This document shows, piece by piece, positions 1-7,915 of a stretch of 34,449 nt of DNA (position 1 is its first letter; every line of letters starts with the position of its first letter). The notes under the pieces were generated by a model. It had not been told where the DNA came from. It saw only the letters and a program-made list of their open reading frames with translations, and searched no databases. The stretch comes from JAVMKJ01 sp031732875 (GTDB taxonomy: Bacteria; Pseudomonadota; Gammaproteobacteria; Competibacterales; Competibacteraceae), in NCBI GenBank assembly GCA_031732875.1, contig JAVMKL010000084.1, forward strand, positions 1 to 34,449, in the 5' to 3' direction. Both the position numbers and the translations under genes were made by a program.

Positions 1-168
1 CTGCCGCAGCGCCAGATCGCCCAGCGCTTGCAGGCAGTTGGCTTCGCCCAGGCGGGCCTGGATGGCGCGGTAGAGGGGCAGGGCCGCCTGGTAGTGCCGG
101 TCGGCGGCGGCCAGGTCGGCCTGCCGCAGCGCCAGATCGCCCAGCGCTTGCAGGCAGTTGGCTTCGCC
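1..168 (-). repeat. Tandem TPR-coding repeat, 120-bp period
   Basis: Positions 1-48 and 121-168 are identical over 48 bases. The spacing of 120 bp corresponds to 40 residues, the period of TPR-type repeats in NB-ARC/TPR proteins. The repeated peptide is GEANCLQALGDLALRQ, at residues 813-828 and 853-868. More units probably lie beyond the window. Confidence 0.85.
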
Positions 169-2604
169 GCCGCGATCCCCCCGCCGTTCGGCGTCGCGCA
201 GTCCCCGTTCCGCCAGCGTTGCCCAGCTTTCCAGGCGATCGAGCAGATTCAGCAGGTTCTTGCCGGCGCTGGCAATCCGCGCCAGCGCGGAACCTCCCGG
301 CAGCGGTTCCTCCCGCGCGATGGCCCAGCCGCTCAACGCCAACAGCGTGTCTTCCTCCAGCAGCCAGCGTTCCGTCCACGCCGGCGCCTGGTCGCGAATA
401 AAACCCTGACCGCATTGCTCGATGTAATCCGCATACGCCGGCAGCGCCCGGACGAAATACGCATCGCGCGCCAGCGCCACCTGTTGCCGGCGGTGTTCGG
501 CGTACCAGTGCAGCGGCATGGGGTAGAACGTCCGCTCCCGGTTCCATTCCAGCAGGTGATAGCGGTACAGATGATCGAGCGCCAGGCTGTCCGGTCCGCC
601 GGTCACCGCCAGCGCCACCGGTTCCGGCAGCCCGGCGGGAAACAGCGACAGCGCCAGAAACGCCTCCGCCGCGTCCGGGTGCCGCCGCCCGAGCACGTCG
701 AACGAGAAATCAATCGACGCCACCAGACTGCGCATGCGGTCCTGACCGGCGGACGACAGCGAGTCGAACACGTCCGCCCGCCCGATCAGCGCCGGGTCGG
801 CGATGGCTTGGGCTTTCAGCCGTTCCAGCCGCTCCACGATCCGCGCCAGCGACGGGTTGCGCCCCTCGAAGTGGTGCGACACCAGCCAGATCGACCGCGG
901 ATGCCCGTCCAGGAAACCGAGCAGCCGCCGCCATTCCGGCTGTTGCGGCCAGTCCTCCCACAACACGCCGATTTCCCCCAACTCCGCCAGCAGCAACTGT
1001 TCGGTCTGCTCCGGCGACAGCGCCGGGATATCGACCTGAATTTCCCGCTCCTGCGTGCAGCCGACCGGCCAGCGGGTCGTCAGCAGCACCACCAGCTCCG
1101 GCGCGCCCGCCAGCCAGACGTCCAGTTGCTCGCGGAAGGCGCTCTGGCCGTGCTCGTCCACCATCATGTCCTCGGCGTTATCGAGCAACAACAGCGTGCC
1201 CGCCTGCGCCAGCACGGCGGCCAATCCTTCATCGGTTTCCGGCAGCTTTTCCAGACCCAGTCGGGCGCCGATCAGCCCGCGCAGAATTCCCGGATTGAAG
1301 GTCCGCTCGATCTTGCAGAACACCAGCCGTCGCCGGAAACCGTCCGCCAGCAGCCGGCGGGTCGCTTCCAGGCCCAGTTCGGTCTTGCCGATGCCCGGCA
1401 GCCCGACGACGGACACCAGCCGATGGCCGCGCAGCTTGCCGAGAATCTCCGCCATCTCGTGCGGCCGTTCCAGAAAGGTCGCGCGCCGCGGCGGCAACGG
1501 CGCCGTCACCGCCGGGGCCGGGCGCGGTTCGGCGAGCACCGGCGGCCGGCCCAGAAACACCGGCACGCTCCAGGCGCCGGCCCCACCCTGATACGCCTTC
1601 ACCCGGGCGCGGGCCAGCGCGGTGGCCGGGTCCTGTCGCTGATGCAACAGCAATTCGTAGAACTGCCCGACCAGCAGCGCACTGCCCCGCACCGGCAGAT
1701 TGGCCTGGGTCGCCACCACCGCCGGCAGATCGGCCCCGCTCGGCGCGAGCAACTGTTGCGCCACCCCGGACAGCATGTGCGCCGTCACCTGCGCCGTCCG
1801 GCAGGAACACAGGAACGCCAGCCGGATATCGCGGCGCTGTAACTCGTTCGCCAGCCGCTGCGCGTCCACCAGATCGAGACCGCCGCCCGGCCCGTGCAAC
1901 GCGATGCCGCCCAAATCCTCATCACGGAAACCGTGCGCCAGGATATGCACGAAGTGGCAGGGCGTGGTGGCGAGCGCTCGGCCGATGTCATCGAGACTCG
2001 CCTGCGGGCACACGGTCAGACGGTCGCCGAACAGCCCACGCAACGCCTCCTCGTGCGGCGCGGGATCGAACGGATCGCCCGCGCCCGGCGGGCAGGCCCA
2101 GGCGAACAGCAGCCGGGGTTGCGGCGGGTATTCGAACGCGCGCGGCGGCATGCGCGCGAAGCAGCGCCGGACGGCGCTATCGGGCCGGGCGAACAGGAAG
2201 CCGGCGTCATCGTGGAGCAATTCCAGCGGCAGCCGCGCCAGCCGTTCCGTACCGGGACCGAAGATCGCGGTCAACGCCAGCGGTTGCCCCGCCGCGCTGC
2301 TGGCGCTGTGGATGCCCTGCCAGGTCTCCCGCATCTCGGCGTTCCCAGACAGCGCCGCGAACAGATGCCGGCCGAACGCCTGATGCTGGGCATCGCCGGT
2401 GTCGTTGCCGACGTAGGCGCGCTGGAACTCATCCCAGGTCTTGCCGTCCGGCAGGGGCGGAACCACGTTCAAATCCAGATCCAGCGCACCCTGATGGCCA
2501 TGATTGTCGCGCAGGACCAACTGGACCCGGTGGCGGATCGAACTGTCGTCGAGATTGGCGAACAGAAAAATCGGATGCGGCTCGACCGGTGCGAACAGGC
2601 TCAT
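1..2604 (-). CDS. CHAT-domain / STAND NTPase / TPR protein (3' end beyond window)
   Basis: The frame is open for 868 codons from ATG 2604 to the left edge, so the C-terminus is missing. Residues about 90-350 form a CHAT caspase-like peptidase domain, with the presumed catalytic His224 in HILAHG and Cys268 in FLCSCRTAQ. After a Pro/Ala linker comes a STAND/NB-ARC-type NTPase, with Walker A GLPGIGKT at 401-408 and Walker B LLLLDNAED at 471-479. A probable winged-helix region follows at about 600-700. The visible end enters 40-residue TPR-type repeats. In known families this order (protease effector, NTPase switch, repeat sensor) is typical of signalling or antiviral conflict proteins kept off until the repeats bind a trigger. 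The gene starts 27 bp after a small gene on the same strand, suggesting an operon. The domain calls are firm; a defence role is inference. Confidence 0.9.
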   Translation of the reverse strand, partial: MSLFAPVEPHPIFLFANLDDSSIRHRVQLVLRDNHGHQGALDLDLNVVPPLPDGKTWDEFQRAYVGNDTGDAQHQAFGRHLFAALSGNAEMRETWQGIHSASSAAGQPLALTAIFGPGTERLARLPLELLHDDAGFLFARPDSAVRRCFARMPPRAFEYPPQPRLLFAWACPPGAGDPFDPAPHEEALRGLFGDRLTVCPQASLDDIGRALATTPCHFVHILAHGFRDEDLGGIALHGPGGGLDLVDAQRLANELQRRDIRLAFLCSCRTAQVTAHMLSGVAQQLLAPSGADLPAVVATQANLPVRGSALLVGQFYELLLHQRQDPATALARARVKAYQGGAGAWSVPVFLGRPPVLAEPRPAPAVTAPLPPRRATFLERPHEMAEILGKLRGHRLVSVVGLPGIGKTELGLEATRRLLADGFRRRLVFCKIERTFNPGILRGLIGARLGLEKLPETDEGLAAVLAQAGTLLLLDNAEDMMVDEHGQSAFREQLDVWLAGAPELVVLLTTRWPVGCTQEREIQVDIPALSPEQTEQLLLAELGEIGVLWEDWPQQPEWRRLLGFLDGHPRSIWLVSHHFEGRNPSLARIVERLERLKAQAIADPALIGRADVFDSLSSAGQDRMRSLVASIDFSFDVLGRRHPDAAEAFLALSLFPAGLPEPVALAVTGGPDSLALDHLYRYHLLEWNRERTFYPMPLHWYAEHRRQQVALARDAYFVRALPAYADYIEQCGQGFIRDQAPAWTERWLLEEDTLLALSGWAIAREEPLPGGSALARIASAGKNLLNLLDRLESWATLAERGLRDAERRGDRGGEANCLQALGDLALRQADLAAADRHYQAALPLYRAIQARLGEANCLQALGDLALRQ

Positions 2605-2631
2605 GGGATTCCCTGCCGTCGGGTGGGAGGA

Positions 2632-2925
2632 TCAGCGGTCTTCGTAGTCGCAGAACAGGGCTTCGGCGCGCAGGCGCAAGTCCTGGTCGGAGACGTTCGG
2701 CTTGCGCTTGACCTGCCTGAGCGCCTGGTAAACCTGTTCCTGCAATTCGGCGACGCGGTCGCGGCCGAAGCGGCGCTTCACTGCCTTCAGATAATCGTAG
2801 GCAGCGTTGCCGATCACGCCGCTGGCCACGGCGCTCGCCAGCCAGAGGGCGATTTCCGCAAAGTTGCCGAGGTCGAGTACCGGTTCGCGGGCGTTCGGGT
2901 CGGGGGTCGGGGGTTGAGCGTTCAT
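2632..2925 (-). CDS. Small protein with one hydrophobic segment, upstream of the CHAT-STAND gene
   Basis: This 97-residue protein belongs to no family I recognise. Residues 1-17 are Pro/Asn-rich and polar. Residues about 24-41 are hydrophobic with small residues (IALWLASAVASGVIGN) and could be one membrane helix or a glycine-zipper-like segment. Residues 47-97 are highly charged and probably helical, with several Lys/Arg in AVKRRFGRDR. It ends 27 bp before the CHAT-STAND start on the same strand, so the two are probably co-transcribed. It could be a membrane-associated partner, adaptor or pore-forming effector of that protein. That is only inference from position and the hydrophobic stretch. 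Codon usage is GC-rich like its neighbour. Confidence 0.7.
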   Translation of the reverse strand: MNAQPPTPDPNAREPVLDLGNFAEIALWLASAVASGVIGNAAYDYLKAVKRRFGRDRVAELQEQVYQALRQVKRKPNVSDQDLRLRAEALFCDYEDR

Positions 2926-3002
2926 GGGGTTTTGCCTGCTGGGAAATATGAAACGAGTTTAGCGGGTCGCGCCGACGATTGGTCGAATGCAACGGGGCCG
3001 GC

Positions 3003-3021
3003 GGCGGGCGTGGCGCCCGCC
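3003..3021. repeat. GC-rich inverted repeat between the glycosyltransferase and small-protein genes
   Basis: GGCGGGCG and CGCCCGCC form a perfect 8-bp stem with a 3-base loop, in the 173-bp gap between the end of the glycosyltransferase gene (3099) and the start of the small gene (2925). No T-run follows on the minus strand, so an intrinsic terminator is not assured. It could also lie in the leader of the small gene. Confidence 0.5.
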
Positions 3022-3098
3022 AGGCGCAGCAGGAAATCGAAAGCGATCGAACTTCGGCTACCCACCCAGGGACGCCCGTGGTGGGGGTAAGTGAAGCA

Positions 3099-6000
3099 CT
3101 ACAGATTGGGGTTGTAGTAGGGATCACCACTCTCCAGAATAGCCGAGTGTCGTTTGCGCATGTAAGCAATTTCCTTAACAAAACGTTGTTTCTTTATTGG
3201 TGTATCATCAACACCACGAGACTTGGATTCGTGGTGATATAGCTCGCAATAAGGTGTGAATACATTCAGATACCCTTTTTCACGTAGCCTAAGACAAAAA
3301 TCGATGTCGTTAAAGTCGATGGCTAAATCTTTTTCATTGAATCCACCGATTTTTTCGTAGAGGGCTTTTTTTACTATCAGACAGGCAGCGGTGATCGCGC
3401 TTAAATTTTGAATCACAATGAGTCTACAGAAATAACCAGGGGCTTCCCGGTCAAAGTATTTGTGAAAATGACCCGCGACTCCGCCTAGACCAACAATCAC
3501 ACCACCATGCTGCACGGTACCATCCGGATAATACAGCTTGGCCCCTACGGCTCCCACTTCCGGGCGTTGGGAGTGTTCCAACAACGCTTCAATCCAATTC
3601 GGCGTGATGACGGTCATGTCATTGTTCAAAAGAATCAAATGCTCGCCAGCGACCAAACGTACCGCATGATTATTGATCGCTGAATAATTAAAAGGGATAT
3701 CGTGGCAAGTGAAGCGGATACGAGGATCGCACGCCTGATAGCGTTCCATCAATGCCAAGGTAGCCGGATCCGTGCTGTTATTCGACACACCAAGAATTTC
3801 AAAATTCTGATAGGTCGTCTTTTCCAGGATGGAATCCAAACAATGTCTCAACAGCGTGGCCTGATCTTTGAAGGGGATAATGATACTGACTTTGGGTTCG
3901 CGAAGCAGAGTGCGGCGCACCCGATAAGTACCCTCATGGTTACCGAGCATCGCGGTGCCCTGGATATTTCGCCGCTTGAGAGTATCTTCCAGTGCGGCGC
4001 GCCCTGCTTCCCATGCATGACTCTTACTTTCATAGCTGGCTGCCGTCGATCCGGGAATCATGCGCCAGTGATAAAGAATTTTTGGAATATGATAAACGTG
4101 GTGGGTATGATCTAGAAAACGCAACACGAGGTCATAGTCCTGCGACCCTTCATAACCTTGGCGAAATCCCCCAATTTTTTCGACCAGGTTACGGCGATAA
4201 ACACTCAAATGGCTGATGTAATTCATCGAAAACAATAGGTCGGGAGAATAATCAGGTTTGAAGTGCGGCTCGACCTGTTTTCCATCCAGGGTCAACTTAT
4301 CTTCATCCGAATAAATCAGATCCGGATCGTGTTCGTTAATCACCTTGGCAACTTCATACAATGCTTCCGGTGTCAGCTCGTCGTCATTATCCATGAGAGC
4401 GATGAATTCGCCGGAAGCCAAGGCTAAAGCCGTATTCGATGCGCCAGCAATACCTTGATTTTTCTCAAGAAACACTATTTTGATCTGCTGGTCTTGCAAG
4501 CCGTGCAGATAAGACAGGGTCTCTTGCCGGGTGGATTTGTCATCGACGATGCAGATCTGCCAATGGGGATAAATTTGCTTGCGCACCGACTCGACAGCCG
4601 CTTCCAGCCAGCACGCGGCGACATTGTAAACCGGCATGAGGATGGAAATGAGGGGGCAACGTTTCCAGCGCGCGATTTCTCCGCGCAGGTGTTCGGCATC
4701 CTGGACGGTGAGCCGCAAAGGTGGCGAGGGTTGTGCGAAAGTAATTCCGGCCATGTCCGGACCGGCCGCGCCGTCCTGCATCATGGCCTTGCGCCGCCAG
4801 TTTTGGTAGGTCCGAAAGGTCTGCGTGACATGGTCCTGCACCAGCGGGATGCGCTTGCGGAAGGTCAGACGCCTGAACGCTTCGGCGATCGCGAAACCCA
4901 GCCGCCACGTCAGCGATTGAAAAGCCAGTTGCGTGTCGTGGTGCAGGTTTTCGAACAATCGCATCAGGAAGCGCAAATCCGCCGGAGCGTGCTGCAACTG
5001 GATTTCACTCTCCCGCAAGCCCTGTTCGGGCGCGCCGTCGCCTGCGGGATCGACCCGTGTCCGCCCCAAAAGTCGCGTAGGTGAAATGGCACGATCCGCG
5101 GCTTCCCGCAAGGATTGCACCAGGGCATCATCCACCAACAAAGGTTGATCCGACTGCTGAATAAGTTGGCAGACCTTGCGATAGGCGAACAGCGCGGGTG
5201 GAGCGGCAGGATGGATACCAGCCAGAATGACGCGGCGCGAGTCGGCGGACAGGGTTTCCGCCGAGATTCGCTGATAGAACTCGGCCAAGAGACGCGCTTG
5301 CTCGGGTAAGGCGAAGTGCCGTTCCGCGAACTGTCGGCCCCTCTGGCCCATGTCCCGCGCCCGATCGGGGTGATCGAACAGCCAGGCGCATTTGGCGGCG
5401 ATTTCCTGGGGCGTACCCTCGCGCAACAGCAGGCAGTTGCCGCCATCTTCCAGCAAAGTGGCGATATTGGCCTCCGGCAGCAGCACGGGCTTGGCCATCG
5501 CCAACCATTCCGGAATCTTGGACGGCAAGCGCAGATCGTTGAACGAGGTACGCCGTCCAGGCTGCACGCAGACATCGGCCAGGGCCAGCAACTCGGGAAG
5601 GCGCTGGCGTTCCACAAATCCGAGATCGAGCACCCGCTTGCGGCAGAGTGCCGGCAAGCTGTCTAGGAACGGTGGTCGGCCGGGTCCGGTACGGATCAAC
5701 CGACAATCGTAACCTTGCCGGTCGAGCCAGCCGACCGCCAGATAGAGATCGCGAATTTCGTCCAGTACGACGGGATTCATGCCGCCTTGGTAGACGATAA
5801 GCCGCTCGGCGGCGGAAATGCCCAGGGCGGCGCGCAGTCGCGGATCCGGCGGCCGGGGTTGAAACAAGGCAAGATCCACCCCTGGATACAGAATTAATCG
5901 GGAAATGAACGGTGGCACCAGTGAGGTCAGCTTGTCTTGAATGACGGTCACACCGTCGGCTAACAGCAACAGGTATTCGGCATAACGGGGATGGGCGTAG

Positions 6001-6416
6001 CTTATCGGTATCTGTCGGGCCAATTCGCGGTCGTCAAACAGGGCGAAATCGGCGCTAGGGATACCCAACATCGCCGCGGTGATATCGCGCTCCCCATCTT
6101 CCAAGTGGACCAGCAGCAGAGTGTCCGGGCGTTCGGCCAGATAGGCGAAGGCAAACTCCCGGGCGATCTCCCGTGGCGTCCAGACGTGCAGCAGATCGGC
6201 GGCGCGACCGTCCGGGAAACAGCATGGGTCGACCAGCGTCCGATCGAACAGCAGCGGCTGAAATCGTGGATGAGAGACGCTGGCGATGGTTTCCAGGCCG
6301 TACGGAACCGCCACCGCACAGGCGTGGCCCATCCGAGTCAGTTCGGCGGCGAAGGGGGCGATGTGATTGATCGAGTTGCAGGTAAAATCACTGTAAAGGA
6401 CAAATAGGATATTCAT
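3099..6416 (-). CDS. Multidomain glycosyltransferase (GT4-like + two GT2 domains)
   Basis: The protein has 1105 residues. Residues about 1-390 resemble a GT4 (group 1) transferase, with a typical C-terminal part around SKIPEWLAMAKPVLLPEA and a helix ending in the usual AERHF segment. Residues 590-598 (ISILMPVYN) open a GT2 domain with its DxD at 676-678 (DND). Residues 843-852 (VSIIIPFKDQ) open a second GT2 domain with NND at 931-933. Such chains build surface polysaccharide or O-antigen by adding several sugars. No signal peptide or membrane segment is seen, so it is probably cytoplasmic. The part coding for the GT2 domains is AT-rich (22 of 60 bases GC at 3301-3360), while the GT4 part is GC-rich (37 of 60 at 5461-5520). 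This suggests a mosaic gene with a transferred 3' half. Substrates cannot be read from sequence. Confidence 0.9.
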   Translation of the reverse strand: MNILFVLYSDFTCNSINHIAPFAAELTRMGHACAVAVPYGLETIASVSHPRFQPLLFDRTLVDPCCFPDGRAADLLHVWTPREIAREFAFAYLAERPDTLLLVHLEDGERDITAAMLGIPSADFALFDDRELARQIPISYAHPRYAEYLLLLADGVTVIQDKLTSLVPPFISRLILYPGVDLALFQPRPPDPRLRAALGISAAERLIVYQGGMNPVVLDEIRDLYLAVGWLDRQGYDCRLIRTGPGRPPFLDSLPALCRKRVLDLGFVERQRLPELLALADVCVQPGRRTSFNDLRLPSKIPEWLAMAKPVLLPEANIATLLEDGGNCLLLREGTPQEIAAKCAWLFDHPDRARDMGQRGRQFAERHFALPEQARLLAEFYQRISAETLSADSRRVILAGIHPAAPPALFAYRKVCQLIQQSDQPLLVDDALVQSLREAADRAISPTRLLGRTRVDPAGDGAPEQGLRESEIQLQHAPADLRFLMRLFENLHHDTQLAFQSLTWRLGFAIAEAFRRLTFRKRIPLVQDHVTQTFRTYQNWRRKAMMQDGAAGPDMAGITFAQPSPPLRLTVQDAEHLRGEIARWKRCPLISILMPVYNVAACWLEAAVESVRKQIYPHWQICIVDDKSTRQETLSYLHGLQDQQIKIVFLEKNQGIAGASNTALALASGEFIALMDNDDELTPEALYEVAKVINEHDPDLIYSDEDKLTLDGKQVEPHFKPDYSPDLLFSMNYISHLSVYRRNLVEKIGGFRQGYEGSQDYDLVLRFLDHTHHVYHIPKILYHWRMIPGSTAASYESKSHAWEAGRAALEDTLKRRNIQGTAMLGNHEGTYRVRRTLLREPKVSIIIPFKDQATLLRHCLDSILEKTTYQNFEILGVSNNSTDPATLALMERYQACDPRIRFTCHDIPFNYSAINNHAVRLVAGEHLILLNNDMTVITPNWIEALLEHSQRPEVGAVGAKLYYPDGTVQHGGVIVGLGGVAGHFHKYFDREAPGYFCRLIVIQNLSAITAACLIVKKALYEKIGGFNEKDLAIDFNDIDFCLRLREKGYLNVFTPYCELYHHESKSRGVDDTPIKKQRFVKEIAYMRKRHSAILESGDPYYNPNL

Positions 6417-6649
6417 GGGGTGTGGTTGAGAAGGGCCTGGTAAGAACAGGTGATACCGGCTTCGAAAGGTGCGGCGATTGCCGATCGAGATCCTGAGTCA
6501 AGATGTCCTCGACGAGCCGACTCAGTTCCGAGGCTACCAGATAACGATACTTTGTTTCACCGACAAACTTCACAGTCTTACCCATCATGGGTTTAGCAAG
6601 GCGCGGGGCGAGAACACCCCGACCCGCCGTATGGCAATGAGGCAATCAC

Positions 6650-7615
6650 ATGTCCGAACGACCCGACGTTCAAGCGGTTCTCGCCTATCTACGGGAGTTG
6701 CAGGACCGTCTGACCGCTGCCCTGGAAGCCGTCGATGGCACGGTGCGGTTCCGGGAAGATGCCTGGGAACGTCCCGCAACGGGTGGCACTCTCAGCGGTG
6801 GCGGTCGGACCCGCGTATTGCGCGAGGGCGCGGTGTTCGAACAGGCCGGCATCAACTTCTCCCACGTCGCTGGAACCCGCCTGCCCCCCTCCGCCACCGC
6901 CCAACGGCCCGAACTGGCGGGATGCGGCTTCGAAGCCATGGGCGTGTCGCTGGTGGTTCATCCGCGCAATCCCTACGTCCCGACCTCGCACGCCAACATT
7001 CGCTTTTTCAACGCCGTCAAGGATGACGCCGAGCCGGTCTGGTGGTTCGGCGGGGGATTCGACCTGACGCCATATTACGGTTTCGAGGAAGACTGCGTTC
7101 ACTGGCATCGCTCTGCCAGGGCCGCCTGCAAACCGTTCGGCGTGGAGGTCTATCCGCGTTTCAAGCGCTGGTGCGACGAGTATTTTTTTCTCAAGCACCG
7201 CAACGAGCCGCGCGGCATCGGCGGGCTGTTTTTCGACGATCTCAACGAGTGGGGTTTCGAGCGCTGTTTCGCCTTCCTGCGCAGCGTCGGCGATCACTAT
7301 TTGCCGGCTTATCTGCCCATCGTGGAACGGCGGCGAGAGCTGCCCTACGGCGAACGCGAGCGGGAATTTCAGCTTTACCGGCGCGGGCGCTACGTCGAAT
7401 TCAATCTGGTTTACGACCGGGGCACGTTGTTCGGGTTGCAATCCGGCGGGCGTACCGAGTCGATTCTGATGTCGCTGCCACCGCGCGTGCGCTGGGAATA
7501 CGACTGGCGGCCCGAACCCGGCAGCCCGGAAGCGCGGCTGTACGAGGTTTTCCTCAAGCCGCGCGACTGGTTAGCCGCGGGGTTTCCAACCGCGCGGGAA
7601 ATTCCTGGAGCTTAG
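6650..7615 (+). CDS. hemF: Oxygen-dependent coproporphyrinogen III oxidase
   Basis: HemF catalyses the two oxidative decarboxylations that turn coproporphyrinogen III into protoporphyrinogen IX in haem synthesis, using O2. The 321-residue protein carries the family blocks: AGINFSHVAG, the His-containing stretch VVHPRNPYVPTSHANIRFF, WWFGGGFDLTPYYGFEED, KHRNEPRGIGGLFFDDL and YVEFNLVYDRGT. It is slightly longer than the E. coli enzyme (299 residues). ATG 6650 follows a plausible GAGG ribosome-binding site about ten bases upstream. The gene is divergent from the glycosyltransferase, and its stop overlaps the stop of the convergent DUF2789 gene. It implies growth with at least some oxygen. Confidence 0.97.
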   Translation: MSERPDVQAVLAYLRELQDRLTAALEAVDGTVRFREDAWERPATGGTLSGGGRTRVLREGAVFEQAGINFSHVAGTRLPPSATAQRPELAGCGFEAMGVSLVVHPRNPYVPTSHANIRFFNAVKDDAEPVWWFGGGFDLTPYYGFEEDCVHWHRSARAACKPFGVEVYPRFKRWCDEYFFLKHRNEPRGIGGLFFDDLNEWGFERCFAFLRSVGDHYLPAYLPIVERRRELPYGEREREFQLYRRGRYVEFNLVYDRGTLFGLQSGGRTESILMSLPPRVRWEYDWRPEPGSPEARLYEVFLKPRDWLAAGFPTAREIPGA

Positions 7616-7860
7616 GACACCTCTCGCGCGGGCCGTAGCAGCGCGTCCAGTTCATCGACCTGCTCGGCCCAGTCCGAATCCTCCGCGATGGCTTGCGTCA
7701 AAAATTCCGCCTGGGCCGGTGCCCACCACGATGCCTGCTGGAGCGGGGTTTTCGGATCGAGCGGCCGATGCCAGTGGATGAAATTCCTGATGGCGACGGC
7801 ATCGGACGGCAGTCCCAGTTGATCGAACAGGGTGCTCAGATTGTGCTGCGTGGTATCCAT
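7612..7860 (-). CDS. DUF2789 family protein
   Basis: This 82-residue protein matches the DUF2789 pattern from memory: a start MDTTQHNLSTLFDQLGLPSD, a middle FIHWHRPL, a WWAPAQAEFL block and an acidic end DSDWAEQVDELDALLR. The family is small, soluble, proteobacterial and of unknown function. A strong ribosome-binding site (GGGAGGA) sits just before ATG 7860. The gene lies 55 bp downstream of the histidine kinase on the same strand and may be co-transcribed with it. Its TAA (7612-7614) overlaps the hemF TAG (7613-7615) on the other strand. Confidence 0.85.
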   Translation of the reverse strand: MDTTQHNLSTLFDQLGLPSDAVAIRNFIHWHRPLDPKTPLQQASWWAPAQAEFLTQAIAEDSDWAEQVDELDALLRPAREVS

Positions 7861-7915
7861 GCAATTCCTCCCGCTGCGGTGATTTGAAGGAGTTCCCTGA
7901 GTATAGGCGACGCCA

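Noticed and set aside
1..168. CRISPR-like repeat
   Set aside because: The 48-base repeat has a 120-bp period, lies in a coding frame and encodes TPR units, so it is a protein repeat.
28..1842. Long rightward ORF of 604 codons
   Set aside because: Its product is rich in Arg, Gln, Pro and His with no domain pattern. The opposite strand codes for a clear CHAT-STAND-TPR protein, so this is an antisense shadow. The same holds for 1894-3090 rightward.
6388..6645. Leftward ORF of 85 codons upstream of the glycosyltransferase
   Set aside because: The part from MGKTVKFVGETKYRYL looks partly protein-like, but it overlaps the glycosyltransferase start by 29 bp and I recognise no family. It could be a remnant, but evidence is too thin to call a gene.
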